DNA of 64,000 nt, taken from positions 64,954-128,953 of the forward strand of contig CP053447.1 in assembly GCA_013285425.1 (NCBI GenBank), written 5' to 3'. Below are positions 45,422-55,069 of the stretch, piece by piece. The stretch is from Ignavibacteriota bacterium. Its GTDB lineage: Bacteria; Bacteroidota; Ignavibacteria; Ignavibacteriales; Ignavibacteriaceae. Numbering within the stretch: the stretch's first letter is position 1; each line of letters opens with the position of its first letter. The position numbers and the translations under genes were made by a program. The notes beneath the pieces are model-generated. The model ran no database searches and had not been told where the DNA came from. It saw only the letters and a program-made list of their open reading frames with translations.

Positions 45422-45799
45422 ATGATAAAATATTTTATTAACATTTTAGGTTTTCTTTTGATAATAAACTTTATGAATTTCTCTCAACAGAAATCTAATA
45501 ATTCGCTGACAATGTCTGAGTTTAAAGAGAAACTTAAATCAGACAGCAGTATTGTTGTTCTTGATGTAAGAACTCCTGAAGAATTTACCGGACCGCTTGG
45601 CAATGTTAAATCTTCAATCAATATTCCATTACAAGTTCTTAATCAAAGGACAAATGAACTTGAAAAATTCAAAGATAAAGAAATTCTGGTAATCTGCCGG
45701 ACACAGAATAGATCTGCTGCAGCAGTTGATTATCTGAGAAGAGCAGGATACAATGCAAAGTATATTTTAGGCGGTATGGCTGAGTTTAGTAAACACTAA
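45422..45799 (+). CDS. Exported rhodanese-domain protein
   Basis: A 125-residue protein with an N-terminal hydrophobic segment (YFINILGFLLIINFMNFSQQ) that is a signal peptide or anchor, and one rhodanese domain: LKSDSSIVVLDVRTPEEFTG, SSINIPLQVLNQRTNELEKF, KEILVICRTQNRSAAAVDYL. The active-site loop is CRTQNRS with Cys as sulfur carrier, so it may transfer sulfur from a periplasmic donor. The frame is open 23 codons upstream but that overlaps the FmdB gene; ATG at 45422 is chosen. It ends the sigma-factor operon. Confidence 0.85.
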   Translation: MIKYFINILGFLLIINFMNFSQQKSNNSLTMSEFKEKLKSDSSIVVLDVRTPEEFTGPLGNVKSSINIPLQVLNQRTNELEKFKDKEILVICRTQNRSAAAVDYLRRAGYNAKYILGGMAEFSKH

Positions 45800-46118
45800 C
45801 CTTTTAACAGCATTTCTAATTGTGTTTAGTAAAGCCTTCATTTAAAAAATGTTAATCCATTTTCAATTGCTTTCTCTTTAATTATTAAACAATAAAATGA
45901 GTTTACTTAATAAAATTAGGCAATCTGATACATATCAGAATATGATATTTTATGAAGGGACTGGTTTGATAAAATTGAACATTTCTTTTATTAAATTACG
46001 ACAAGATTTTTGTAAGTTTTGATTAATGTAAGGTTTTATGAAGAGTAAAGATAGTGTTTGATACTCTTTCCATTATGGATTCAATAACGATTTAAAATTT
46101 ACCTCCCGGAGGAATATT
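45800..46118. other. 319-bp region upstream of the outer-membrane operon
   Basis: No gene is visible. The last bases hold a strong ribosome-binding site, CCTCCCGGAGG, six bases before the TonB-receptor ATG; the CCTCC half could compete with the ribosome for the GGAGG half. No clear promoter box was found. Confidence 0.5.
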
Positions 46119-48911
46119 ATGAGATTTATTTTACAGTTTTTTACTGTGTTTATTGTTTTTCTTTTTTCTACACAAATCACTTTTGGGCAAAGCGGAAAAA
46201 TAGCCGGGAAAGTAACCGATGCAAGTACTGGTGAAGCACTTCCTTTTGTTAACGTGATGGTGGAAGGCACAACTCAAGGTGCTGCCTCTGATTTAGACGG
46301 AAATTATTTTATTATAAATCTGCCGCCCGGTACATATTCGGTAAAGGCATCTGCAATAGGTTATAATTCAATAACTGCACAAGGTATAAAAGTGGCAAGC
46401 GGATTTACCGCAACACAGGATTTTGCTCTTCAATCAACTGCACTTGAGCTTAATGAAGAAGTAGTAGTAATTGCAACCAAACCATTAATTCGGAAAGACG
46501 TTACTGCAACAACCTCTGTTGTTGGCGAAGATATGATTTCTCAGCTTCCTGTAACAGAAATAACAGATTTGCTTTCGCTGCAGGCAGGTATTGTGTCATC
46601 CGGAAGTGATCTTCATGTTAGAGGCGGCAGATCCGGGCAGGTTGCTTATCAGGTTGACGGCGTCCCTCTTACAGATGCCTATGACGGCAGTTCAGTTATT
46701 AATGTTAATGCAAATGCAGTGCAGGAATTACAGGTAATTAGCGGTGCATTTAATGCAGAATACGGGCAGGCAATGTCAGGAATCATCAATATTGTTACCA
46801 AAGACGGAAGTAATAGTTTTAACGGTAACTTTCAAACTTATACAGGTGATTATTTTTCAAACAGAGATGATAAATTCTGGAATATTAAAAATATAAATCC
46901 GGTCGCAATAAGAAATTTTGAAGGAAGCCTGAGCGGACCGATTTTGAAGGATCAGCTTTTCTTTTACATAAATGGAAGATATTATTATAACACCGGCTAC
47001 TTATATGGAAAAAGACTTTTCCTTGTTACTGACAGAGCTTCCGAAGTATCCGGAAGCGGCGGATCCGATTTTAACATCACAAAAAATGGTGATGATTCAT
47101 ATATATCTATGAATCCAAATGAAAAAATTTATGGTCAGGGCAAACTAACCTATAGATTTTTGCCAAGGGTAAAACTTAATTACAATTATGTTCTTGATAG
47201 GGAAGAATATCAGGATTATAATCATTCGAGAAGATTAACCCCTGATAATAATCTGCAAAGATTTAGAAAAGGATATTCAAATATATTTTCAATCAATCAC
47301 GCAATATCAAACTCATCTTTTTATAATCTTAATTTTTCTTATTTCTATAAAGAGTATAAGCACTTTTTATTTGAAGACATTTATATTAATTCTGATACTT
47401 TCGCAACTAAGTATGTTAACAACACAGCACTCCAAACTCCGCCCTATAGTTTTGATGTTGGCGGAACTGATTACAGCAGATTTAAAAGAAGTACCGGCAC
47501 ATTTTCAGCAAAGTTAGATTGGACTACACAATTTTCTCAGGAAATCAATTTGCAGTTTGGCGGCGAGTTCAAAAGACACAGCATTTATTTTAAAGATATT
47601 ACATTATACCCAACAACAATAAATGGAATTAATACTGTAGGTATTGCCCCTATTACTTCGCCATTAAATAATGAATATTTACATAATCCTGTTGAAGGAG
47701 CCTTCTATGTCCAATCGAAGTTTGAAGCATTTGATCTGATTTTTAATATTGGTGCAAGATTGGATATTTTTAATCCTGATGGTGTTGTGCTAAGTGATCC
47801 GACTGATCCGAACATTGCTAATCCGTTGAAACCTTCAAATCAGTTTAATGATTTGAACGGAAACGGTGTTTATGATCCCAGCGAAGGAGAAACTATGAAA
47901 ACAATTGCCGACCGTGAAAAATACTGGTACAAAGATGCTGACGTAAAATTTCAGGTTAGTCCTCGTGTTGGACTTGCATTTCCTATTACTGAAAAAGGAG
48001 TAATTCATTTCTCTTATGGTCATTTCTTCCAGCTGCCATCTTATGAGTATTTATATACCAATCCTGAATTTGAGCTTGGTGTCGGTTCGGGTAATCAGGG
48101 ATTGTTTGGTAATGCAGACCTAAGACCGCAGAAAACTGTAAAAGGTGAAATCGGTGTACAGCAGCAAATAGGTGATGATATTGCTGTTGATGTTACTGTA
48201 TTCTTTGAAGATTTCAGAGATCTTACAGGTACACAAAGTGATGAAATATTAGTATTTGGCGGAGCTTCAAGTTACAGCAGATATGCAAACTCTGATTTTG
48301 GATTCTCAAAGGGATTTATAGTAAGCCTGGAAAAAAGATTTTCGGGCGGTTTAGCAGCAAGTATTGATTACACTTATTCTGTAACAAAAGGTAATGCATC
48401 AAATCCGGCAGACGCAAGAAATGCATTACTTGGCGGTGCTTTACCCGAAACATTTATTGCCCCGCTTAATTGGGATCAGGCTCATACTTTAAATGTTTCT
48501 ATTGCTTATTCGGTTGAAAGGGATTACGGTTTTTCTTTGATTGGTAATTTTTATACAGGTCAGCCCTATACCCCGGAGGTTAATAAAAATACTAACGTAA
48601 CACAAAATGCTTTCCCGAGGAACAGCGAAATAAAACCAAGTATTTTAAATCTTGATTTAAGAGTGTATAAAGATTTTATAATCGGCAGTACCACATTATC
48701 ACTATTCCTGAAAGTTTATAACCTTTTAGATATGGATAATCCCAGAAATATTTACAGTGATTCAGGCGATCCGCTTTTTACATTCAGCCGTTTGGAAGCC
48801 GAGAAGATCAAACCAAAGCTTTACTATAATACTTTGGATGAAATATATACCAATCCCGGTTTCTTCTCAGAGCCCAGAAGAGTTGAACTTGGTTTTTCAT
48901 ATAATTTTTAA
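46119..48911 (+). CDS. TonB-dependent receptor with an N-terminal carboxypeptidase-regulatory-like domain
   Basis: A 930-residue outer-membrane transporter. Signal peptide (FILQFFTVFIVFLFSTQITF, then GQ), then a CarboxypepD_reg-like domain (GKIAGKVTDASTGEALPFVN, VEGTTQGAASDLDGNYFIIN), a plug domain (DLHVRGGRSGQVAYQVDGVP, AVQELQVISGAFNAEYGQAM) and a ~700-residue barrel ending ...RRVELGFSYNF. No recognisable TonB box was noted. The substrate is unknown. It is the first gene of an operon with a giant Ca-loop protein, a PorV-like protein and a CBM-like T9SS protein, and no SusD-type lipoprotein is present, so this is not a standard polysaccharide-utilisation pair. Confidence 0.9.
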   Translation: MRFILQFFTVFIVFLFSTQITFGQSGKIAGKVTDASTGEALPFVNVMVEGTTQGAASDLDGNYFIINLPPGTYSVKASAIGYNSITAQGIKVASGFTATQDFALQSTALELNEEVVVIATKPLIRKDVTATTSVVGEDMISQLPVTEITDLLSLQAGIVSSGSDLHVRGGRSGQVAYQVDGVPLTDAYDGSSVINVNANAVQELQVISGAFNAEYGQAMSGIINIVTKDGSNSFNGNFQTYTGDYFSNRDDKFWNIKNINPVAIRNFEGSLSGPILKDQLFFYINGRYYYNTGYLYGKRLFLVTDRASEVSGSGGSDFNITKNGDDSYISMNPNEKIYGQGKLTYRFLPRVKLNYNYVLDREEYQDYNHSRRLTPDNNLQRFRKGYSNIFSINHAISNSSFYNLNFSYFYKEYKHFLFEDIYINSDTFATKYVNNTALQTPPYSFDVGGTDYSRFKRSTGTFSAKLDWTTQFSQEINLQFGGEFKRHSIYFKDITLYPTTINGINTVGIAPITSPLNNEYLHNPVEGAFYVQSKFEAFDLIFNIGARLDIFNPDGVVLSDPTDPNIANPLKPSNQFNDLNGNGVYDPSEGETMKTIADREKYWYKDADVKFQVSPRVGLAFPITEKGVIHFSYGHFFQLPSYEYLYTNPEFELGVGSGNQGLFGNADLRPQKTVKGEIGVQQQIGDDIAVDVTVFFEDFRDLTGTQSDEILVFGGASSYSRYANSDFGFSKGFIVSLEKRFSGGLAASIDYTYSVTKGNASNPADARNALLGGALPETFIAPLNWDQAHTLNVSIAYSVERDYGFSLIGNFYTGQPYTPEVNKNTNVTQNAFPRNSEIKPSILNLDLRVYKDFIIGSTTLSLFLKVYNLLDMDNPRNIYSDSGDPLFTFSRLEAEKIKPKLYYNTLDEIYTNPGFFSEPRRVELGFSYNF

Positions 48912-48929
48912 AAATTGAAAGAGATTGAA

Positions 48930-51900
48930 ATGCACAAAACAATTTTAATAATAATATTACTTCTGCTCACTTCGCTTAATACTGAGTTGTTGGCACAAAG
49001 AGGTGATCCGACTCTTTTAAGAATGGGAAAACATACCGGCAATAGAATTGGAATTTCATTTTATAATGATGGACAGATTGCCGGGTTTAATCAGGGCATT
49101 GATATAAGAGGAGAATGGCCCTTAGGCTCTGGTGAAAATTATATCGGTGATTGTATCCCTTTGATTGGGGTTGAGTTTATCAATACTTTAGGTGATACTT
49201 TACACTCGGTAATAATTTCAAGAGGTCCCCGTAAAGGACAATCAGATGAGAGACATCCATCAAGAAATTATTTCTGGGGATGGAATCCGATTCCTGGTTT
49301 TGTTAATCGTAATGCTGAAACAGTTGCAATGAGTCATTTACCTAATTCTTGGCCAGTAGAAGGCTGGAACGATCCGATAGCTTCTTCATGGAAAGATGAT
49401 TTTGGAAAAACTGAGTGGTTTGGATACTTTGGGCGTGGTATTCAAAACGCCGATCAGGAGTCTTTGTTCGATGCTGATGATCAAACTGATGATGAGTTTA
49501 ACTTTAGCGATCCTAATACACAGTTAAACAGAATTTTTACACCCGATAGCAGAGATCCGAGCAGAAACGGTATGGCTTTGAAGATGAGAGTGAGAGGTTT
49601 CCAATGGTCAAACTTCCTTGCTGAAGATGCTATTTTCTGGTTGTACGATATTACAAATGAGGGAACAACTGTGTACCGCAAAGCTAACTTTGGTACAGTT
49701 GTAGGCACTCTTGCCGGCGGTGATGGCGATAGTGGTGATGACCTTGGTTATTTTGATGTTGATGAATGGATTACTTATTCCTGGGATAGCGATGGAATCG
49801 GAAACAAAGGACAAAAAGTCGGGTATGTCGGATATTCATTTTTGGAATCACCGGGTAATCCATTTGATGGTATCGATAACGATGATGATTCTAAAAGTCC
49901 ATCACCTGCTTTTGTTCAATCAGATTTTGATTCGGTAACATATACAGTTGGAAGCGTTATTGTTCTAATTGACCCGCAGACTTATGAAAGATCTCTTTAT
50001 ACAATCTCTTCTTTGCCTGATACCGTAACTTCTATGGGTGTGCAGTTTATTATCGAGTCAGGCAAGTATTTCCGCGAAGGTCATATCGGTTCCATTGTAA
50101 ACGGAGTTTCAGTTCCCCATCCATCTGCGTATGATGGAATAGATAATGATCTTGATGGACTGATTGATGAGAATCAGGCAATACATTACACAGCAAGAAT
50201 TTTAAAAGGATTAACAGGACTCAAATACAAAAATTACAGAACAGGAGCAGGGGTTAATGATCTTATGATTGATGAAAGAAGAGATAATGATATTGATGAA
50301 GATGGCGACTGGGACCCACAATTTGATGATGTTGGTATTGATGGTTTAGGACCTGGAGATAATGGATATCCCGGACCGGATTTTGGGGAAGGGAATGGAA
50401 TTCCTGATCAGGGCGAACCTAACTTTGGCAGAACAGATCCGGATGAATCAGATCAGATTGGTTTAACAAGTTTTAATTTCTTTAATATTAACGCCGCACC
50501 TGATCTTTCTAAAGATTCATTACTCTGGCAAAGGATGACACCGGGCAGATTTGATGTTATTCCTCCTGTACCGCAGGATGGAGATTTTATTTATTCTTCA
50601 GGTTTTTTCCCGCTTGTTCCTGGCAATGGAAATCCTGATATAAAAGAAAGATTTTCAGTTTCACTTCTTTTTGGCGAAGATCTCAACGATATCGTCGGCA
50701 ATAAACAGATCGTTCAGCAGATATATAATTCGGGTTACAAATTTCCTCAGCCGCCCAAAAAGCCGAAGATAACTTTAACTCAGGAAGATGGTAAGGTTGT
50801 TATTTATTGGGATGGTGAAAAAACAGAAAACGACAGAGACTTTATAACAAAGAAGAAAGATTTTCAGGGATATAAAATATACCGGGCTACAGATGCAAAC
50901 TTTCAGGACTCCAGAGTAGTTACAAATGCGCTTGGTGTCTTATCTTTTGACAGACCTATAGCACAATATGATCTTGCAGATACAATACAAGGATTCTTTT
51001 ATCCATCGCAAAGGCTGCTTGAGCAGGTTGGTGGTACAACATTTTATCTTGGTTCAAATACTGGATTAGTAAATAAATTTGTTGATTCGAGTGTTGTTCT
51101 GGGACAGACTTATTATTACGCAGTTTGTGCTTATGACGAAGGTGATGCATCACAGGATATTTTCCCAACTGAAAATTCAAAGTTTATCAGAAGAGATAAT
51201 ACAGGGTTTATCATAACAGATGATAATACCGGATTTATTACTCCGGGCGTAAGACCAGCTGGTTATATCCCGGCAGCAATTTCTGATGTCCGGAAATCTC
51301 AGCCTTTTATCGGAACTGGTTCATTTAATATTGAGGTTGTTGATGATGAAGCGATAAAAAATAATTTTAAATATAAGGTTGCATTTAAGGATTCGGGTAA
51401 TGAAGGTTATACGATTAACTGGTCTCTTATAGATTTGCAAACACCTGATACAGTATTTATTCCTTCTATCAATAAAGAATATATTGTAGCGCCTTTGGAA
51501 ACTATTGAGATTCCCTCCGGCAACGATACAATCTTTGTTAATGGATTGCCTTTTAAAGTTGTGGGTTCTTCATATACTGCACCTTATGATAGTCTTGTAG
51601 CCAGATCAGAATTGTTCTCAGGAAATACTCCCATTAGACATGGATTCAGATTGCAGATATTAAACGATAAGGTGATAAAACTTGATCAGGACAAATCGGG
51701 ATTTTCTAATATTGTCGGAACAGCAGGTAACCTTACTTTTGATATAATGAAAAGTACAAATTATCCTCAGAATAATGGATTAACTTTACCGAATGATTAT
51801 TCAATTGAATTCTATCCTGAAGTTGTAGATACTTCAGTAGAATACAGGTTGTTTCCGCCAAATAATCCTGCAAACTTTTTCCCAGCACTTCCTGTTAGTT

Positions 51901-52493
51901 TTAAAGTTAAAAATTTAACTCAGAACAAATACATTGATTTCTTTTACAAAAAATCAGGAACAGTATCTACAACTTATTCAATTTATTTCAGGGATATGGT
52001 TGATACTACATTAAGAAACACCTGGAAGGTTGATTTGTATTATGTAGGTGCTAATACACCATTGCCGACAGGAGGTACACTTGATCTATACACTAAAAAA
52101 CCGTTTAACGGAAATGATTTTATAACATTTACTACTTCAGGTGCAACTATCAACAATAGTCTCGCTTCAAACGAGCTGGATAAAATTAAAGTTGTGCCTA
52201 ATCCTTATGTAGTTACACATCAGGGTGAATCCAGATTGCTAAGCACTCAAACAAGCGGACGGGGCGAAAGAGAGATCAGGTTTACTTACATTCCTCCGGG
52301 TTCAAAAATTTCGATTTTTACAGTAAGAGGTGAACTCATTAAAACACTTTATCATGATGATCTGTATGTTGGCGATGTTTATTGGAATCTGAGAACTGAA
52401 GAAAATCTTGATGTTGCTTATGGTGTTTATGTTTTTGTAGCTGAGATTCCGAATGTTGGATCTAAAATCGGCAAGTTTGCCCTTATAAAATAA
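48930..52493 (+). CDS. Giant exported protein with calcium loops and an alternative sorting-type C-terminal domain
   Basis: A ~1187-residue protein with signal peptide (HKTILIIILLLLTSLNTELL, then AQ). The first half has Asp/Asn-rich calcium-loop repeats (NPFDGIDNDDDSKSPSP, AYDGIDNDLDGLIDENQAIH, DERRDNDIDEDGDWDPQFDD). A fibronectin-III-like part follows (GKVVIYWDGEKTENDRDFIT ... GYKIYRATDANFQD). The C-terminus (NELDKIKVVPNPYVVTHQGE, then KISIFTVRGELIKTLYHDDL and YGVYVFVAEI ... GKFALIK) resembles sorting-type C-terminal domains of this phylum but differs from the NYPNPFNP type. I chose ATG at 48930; the frame extends upstream to a TTG. It starts 18 bases after the receptor gene. Function unknown. 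Confidence 0.75.
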   Translation: MHKTILIIILLLLTSLNTELLAQRGDPTLLRMGKHTGNRIGISFYNDGQIAGFNQGIDIRGEWPLGSGENYIGDCIPLIGVEFINTLGDTLHSVIISRGPRKGQSDERHPSRNYFWGWNPIPGFVNRNAETVAMSHLPNSWPVEGWNDPIASSWKDDFGKTEWFGYFGRGIQNADQESLFDADDQTDDEFNFSDPNTQLNRIFTPDSRDPSRNGMALKMRVRGFQWSNFLAEDAIFWLYDITNEGTTVYRKANFGTVVGTLAGGDGDSGDDLGYFDVDEWITYSWDSDGIGNKGQKVGYVGYSFLESPGNPFDGIDNDDDSKSPSPAFVQSDFDSVTYTVGSVIVLIDPQTYERSLYTISSLPDTVTSMGVQFIIESGKYFREGHIGSIVNGVSVPHPSAYDGIDNDLDGLIDENQAIHYTARILKGLTGLKYKNYRTGAGVNDLMIDERRDNDIDEDGDWDPQFDDVGIDGLGPGDNGYPGPDFGEGNGIPDQGEPNFGRTDPDESDQIGLTSFNFFNINAAPDLSKDSLLWQRMTPGRFDVIPPVPQDGDFIYSSGFFPLVPGNGNPDIKERFSVSLLFGEDLNDIVGNKQIVQQIYNSGYKFPQPPKKPKITLTQEDGKVVIYWDGEKTENDRDFITKKKDFQGYKIYRATDANFQDSRVVTNALGVLSFDRPIAQYDLADTIQGFFYPSQRLLEQVGGTTFYLGSNTGLVNKFVDSSVVLGQTYYYAVCAYDEGDASQDIFPTENSKFIRRDNTGFIITDDNTGFITPGVRPAGYIPAAISDVRKSQPFIGTGSFNIEVVDDEAIKNNFKYKVAFKDSGNEGYTINWSLIDLQTPDTVFIPSINKEYIVAPLETIEIPSGNDTIFVNGLPFKVVGSSYTAPYDSLVARSELFSGNTPIRHGFRLQILNDKVIKLDQDKSGFSNIVGTAGNLTFDIMKSTNYPQNNGLTLPNDYSIEFYPEVVDTSVEYRLFPPNNPANFFPALPVSFKVKNLTQNKYIDFFYKKSGTVSTTYSIYFRDMVDTTLRNTWKVDLYYVGANTPLPTGGTLDLYTKKPFNGNDFITFTTSGATINNSLASNELDKIKVVPNPYVVTHQGESRLLSTQTSGRGEREIRFTYIPPGSKISIFTVRGELIKTLYHDDLYVGDVYWNLRTEENLDVAYGVYVFVAEIPNVGSKIGKFALIK

Positions 52494-52503
52494 CGGAGAC
52501 AAA

Positions 52504-53508
52504 ATGAAAAAATTTATTTTATTATTTAGTTTTATTTTTGCAGTAAGCTTAGCCGGTCAAACAAAAGTCGGGTCAACTGCTTCCCCATTCTTAAATATTG
52601 GTATCGGTCCGAGGGCTTCTGCAATGGGCGGAGCGTTTGTTGCAACTGCAAATGATATTTCAGCATTGTATTGGAATCCTGCCGGTGCATCAAGGCTTGA
52701 ATCAAATGAAGCAATGTTTACCCATTTATCATGGTTTGCTGATATTAATTATAACTGGGCTGGCTCAATGCTCAAAATCGGTGATATGGGAGTTGTAGGG
52801 TTTAGCGTTGGTTATCTTAATTATGGCGATCTTGAGGTTACTACAATGACAGAGCCTGATGGAACAGGTGAGTTTTTTACGCCTCACGATATGTTCTTTT
52901 CTTTAACTTATGCATATAATTTAACTGACAGATTTTCTATCGGCGCTAACTTTAAATACATAAATCAGAAAATCTGGAATTCAACAGCTAATGGTTTTGC
53001 AGTTGATCTTGGGGTATTATTCTTATCTGATATCTACGGATTAAGGATTGGTGCTGCAATAACTAACTTTGGAACTGATATGCAGCTTGATGGGAAAGAT
53101 CTTTTTGTTCAGTATGATATTAATTCTCAGATATATGGTAATAATGATCAGATACTTGCAAAGCTTAACACTGATTCTTATCCGATTCCACTGACATTTA
53201 AAGTAGGTGTAGCGATGGATGTTGTTGATATCGAAAACCATAAAGTTACATTAGCTGTCGATGCATACCATCCTAATGACAATTCAGAATCACTTAATCT
53301 CGGTATTGAGTATTCTGTTTTTGATGTAATATCTTTGAGAGGCGGTTATAAATCTTTATATCTTGATAACTCTGAAGAGGGTTTAACTTTTGGTGTCGGA
53401 CTTAAATACGATATTACCCCTACACTCGGCTTAGTGTTTGACTATGCGTATCAGGATTTCGGAATTCTTGATTATACACAGCAATTTGCTTTTGGTATTA
53501 AATTTTAA
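52504..53508 (+). CDS. PorV/PorQ-family outer-membrane protein
   Basis: A 334-residue protein with signal peptide (KKFILLFSFIFAVSLAGQ). The N-terminal blocks STASPFLNIGIGPRASAMGG and AFVATANDISALYWNPAGAS are the characteristic PorV/PorQ/FadL-like start, followed by barrel strands ending YDYAYQDFGILDYTQQFAFG-like DYAYQDFGI ... FGIKF. In T9SS organisms PorV shuttles cargo to the attachment complex. This copy, tucked between a sorting-tail protein and a second T9SS protein, may serve those partners (inference). It begins 10 bases after the giant protein. Confidence 0.88.
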   Translation: MKKFILLFSFIFAVSLAGQTKVGSTASPFLNIGIGPRASAMGGAFVATANDISALYWNPAGASRLESNEAMFTHLSWFADINYNWAGSMLKIGDMGVVGFSVGYLNYGDLEVTTMTEPDGTGEFFTPHDMFFSLTYAYNLTDRFSIGANFKYINQKIWNSTANGFAVDLGVLFLSDIYGLRIGAAITNFGTDMQLDGKDLFVQYDINSQIYGNNDQILAKLNTDSYPIPLTFKVGVAMDVVDIENHKVTLAVDAYHPNDNSESLNLGIEYSVFDVISLRGGYKSLYLDNSEEGLTFGVGLKYDITPTLGLVFDYAYQDFGILDYTQQFAFGIKF

Positions 53509-53566
53509 CTTTGTAACTAACATGATTTCTAATAAATTTAACAGTCCATAAAAAAAGGAGAAAAAA

Positions 53567-55000
53567 ATGAAACAAATATTCGGACTATTTTTATTTATTC
53601 TATTTGCAAACTTTGCGTTAGCTCAGACCGTAGAGTTTCAAGTAGATATGGGAGTTCAGGCTGCAAAAGGTCAGTTTACAATTGGTGATCCGGTTAAGAT
53701 AGCTGGTAACTTTAATGAGTGGAACAATGGTGCTGACGTTATGACGGATACTGACGGAGATACAATTTATACTATTACAAAAACCTTTAATGTCGGTGAT
53801 ACTTTATTTTTCAAATTCATCAAAGGTGATGACGGATGGGAAAGTATTAATAACAGAGAGTATATAGTACCTGCCGGCAACAGCACTTTTTCAGCTTATT
53901 TTAACGACGATAATCAATATGCAGTGCCGGATTCAATTGATGTTACCTTTTCCTGTAACATGGAGTTTGAAATCGTTTCAGGTCGTTTCAACCCTTCAAC
54001 AGATACACTGTCTGTAAGAGGTAGTTTTAACGGATGGGGAGCTAATAGTTTATTGTTCCAAAGTCTAACCGATCCTAACATATATGAGGGTACTTTCAGA
54101 CTTTATACTTTTGAAGGTGAAGTATTTAGTTACAAATATGCTTACTTTGGACCAGAAGGTACAACCTGGGAAAATGATCCAAACAAAACTTACACTGTTA
54201 CCGGAGATGATATGTCTTTTGGAGCAGCATTTATTTCCAGAACATTTAATGATGCTACACTATCAACAGTTACAAACTTCGCTGTTACAATTAAGTTTAC
54301 TGTTGATATGACAGGTGCAGTTTCTGCTATTAACCAACAGCCATTCACATCTATTGATGATGTGAGATTATGCGGTGCTAATGCACCATTGAAATGGCCT
54401 GATGGCGGCTGGCCAAATGCTGATAGTACCAAGACAATTAAATTATATGATAACGGTACTAATGGTGACGTAACAGCAGGCGATAATGTTTGGTCTCGTG
54501 ATGTTACTTTTCCGCAGTATTCACCATTAAGAATTCAGTATAAATATGGTGCAAACTGGGGATTACCATCAAACCAGGGTGGTAATGATAATGAAAACGG
54601 TGTAGGTGCTGATCACTTTATTAATTTAACGTCAAATATGATTAGTGCTACAGTCGAAAATGTATTTGGTACAATGGGAGATCATGAATTAGTTAACGTG
54701 GTTACTGATGTAAGAGATTTACAAAATGGCACACCGGTTACTTATGAGTTATCTCAGAACTATCCGAATCCATTTAACCCATCAACTATGATCCGTTTTG
54801 CAATTCCACAGGAAGGAATGGTTAATATAAAAGTATTTAATACTCTGGGTCAGGAAGTAGCTACTTTGGTAAATGAATACCGCAATGCAGGAAACTATGA
54901 AGTTGACTTTAATGCTTCAGGTTTAACCAGCGGTATATATTTCTATACCATAACTTCAAACAACTTTACATTAACTAAAAAAATGATGCTGCTGAAATAA
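53567..55000 (+). CDS. T9SS-exported protein with repeated starch/glycogen-binding-like (CBM20/CBM48-type) domains
   Basis: A 477-residue protein. After a signal peptide (QIFGLFLFILFANFALAQ) come three beta-sandwich repeats, of which the first two are clear: VEFQVDMGVQAAKGQFTIGD with PVKIAGNFNEWNNGADVMTD, and DVTFSCNMEFEIVSGRFNPS with SVRGSFNGWGANSLLFQSLT. The FNEW/FNGW motif is that of starch- and AMPK-glycogen-binding modules. The third, VTIKFTVDMTGAVSAINQQP, is more divergent. Residues ~395-477 are the T9SS type A domain NYPNPFNPSTMIRFAI ... SSNNFTLTKKMMLLK-like ending. No catalytic domain is present, so it is likely a surface carbohydrate-binding protein. It is the last gene of the operon. 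Confidence 0.8.
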   Translation: MKQIFGLFLFILFANFALAQTVEFQVDMGVQAAKGQFTIGDPVKIAGNFNEWNNGADVMTDTDGDTIYTITKTFNVGDTLFFKFIKGDDGWESINNREYIVPAGNSTFSAYFNDDNQYAVPDSIDVTFSCNMEFEIVSGRFNPSTDTLSVRGSFNGWGANSLLFQSLTDPNIYEGTFRLYTFEGEVFSYKYAYFGPEGTTWENDPNKTYTVTGDDMSFGAAFISRTFNDATLSTVTNFAVTIKFTVDMTGAVSAINQQPFTSIDDVRLCGANAPLKWPDGGWPNADSTKTIKLYDNGTNGDVTAGDNVWSRDVTFPQYSPLRIQYKYGANWGLPSNQGGNDNENGVGADHFINLTSNMISATVENVFGTMGDHELVNVVTDVRDLQNGTPVTYELSQNYPNPFNPSTMIRFAIPQEGMVNIKVFNTLGQEVATLVNEYRNAGNYEVDFNASGLTSGIYFYTITSNNFTLTKKMMLLK

Positions 55001-55019
55001 GCAAGGTGTTTTTCTGAGC

Positions 55020-55047
55020 AAAAGCCGGTCTGATGATCGGCTTTTTT
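55020..55047 (+). terminator. Terminator of the outer-membrane operon
   Basis: AAGCCGGTC pairs with GATCGGCTT (one G-T) around TGAT, with a T run after it, 20 bases beyond the stop codon. Confidence 0.85.
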
Positions 55048-55069
55048 ATTTTTAAATCATTTGCCGGAT

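Noticed and set aside
46102..46112. CCTCCCGGAGG as a ribosome-site-hiding hairpin
   Set aside because: The arms are separated by a single base, so an intramolecular hairpin could only pair about three bases; kept as a strong ribosome site only.
46119..48911. SusC/SusD polysaccharide-utilisation locus
   Set aside because: There is a TonB receptor and a glycan-binding-like protein, but no SusD-type lipoprotein and no glycoside hydrolase in the operon.
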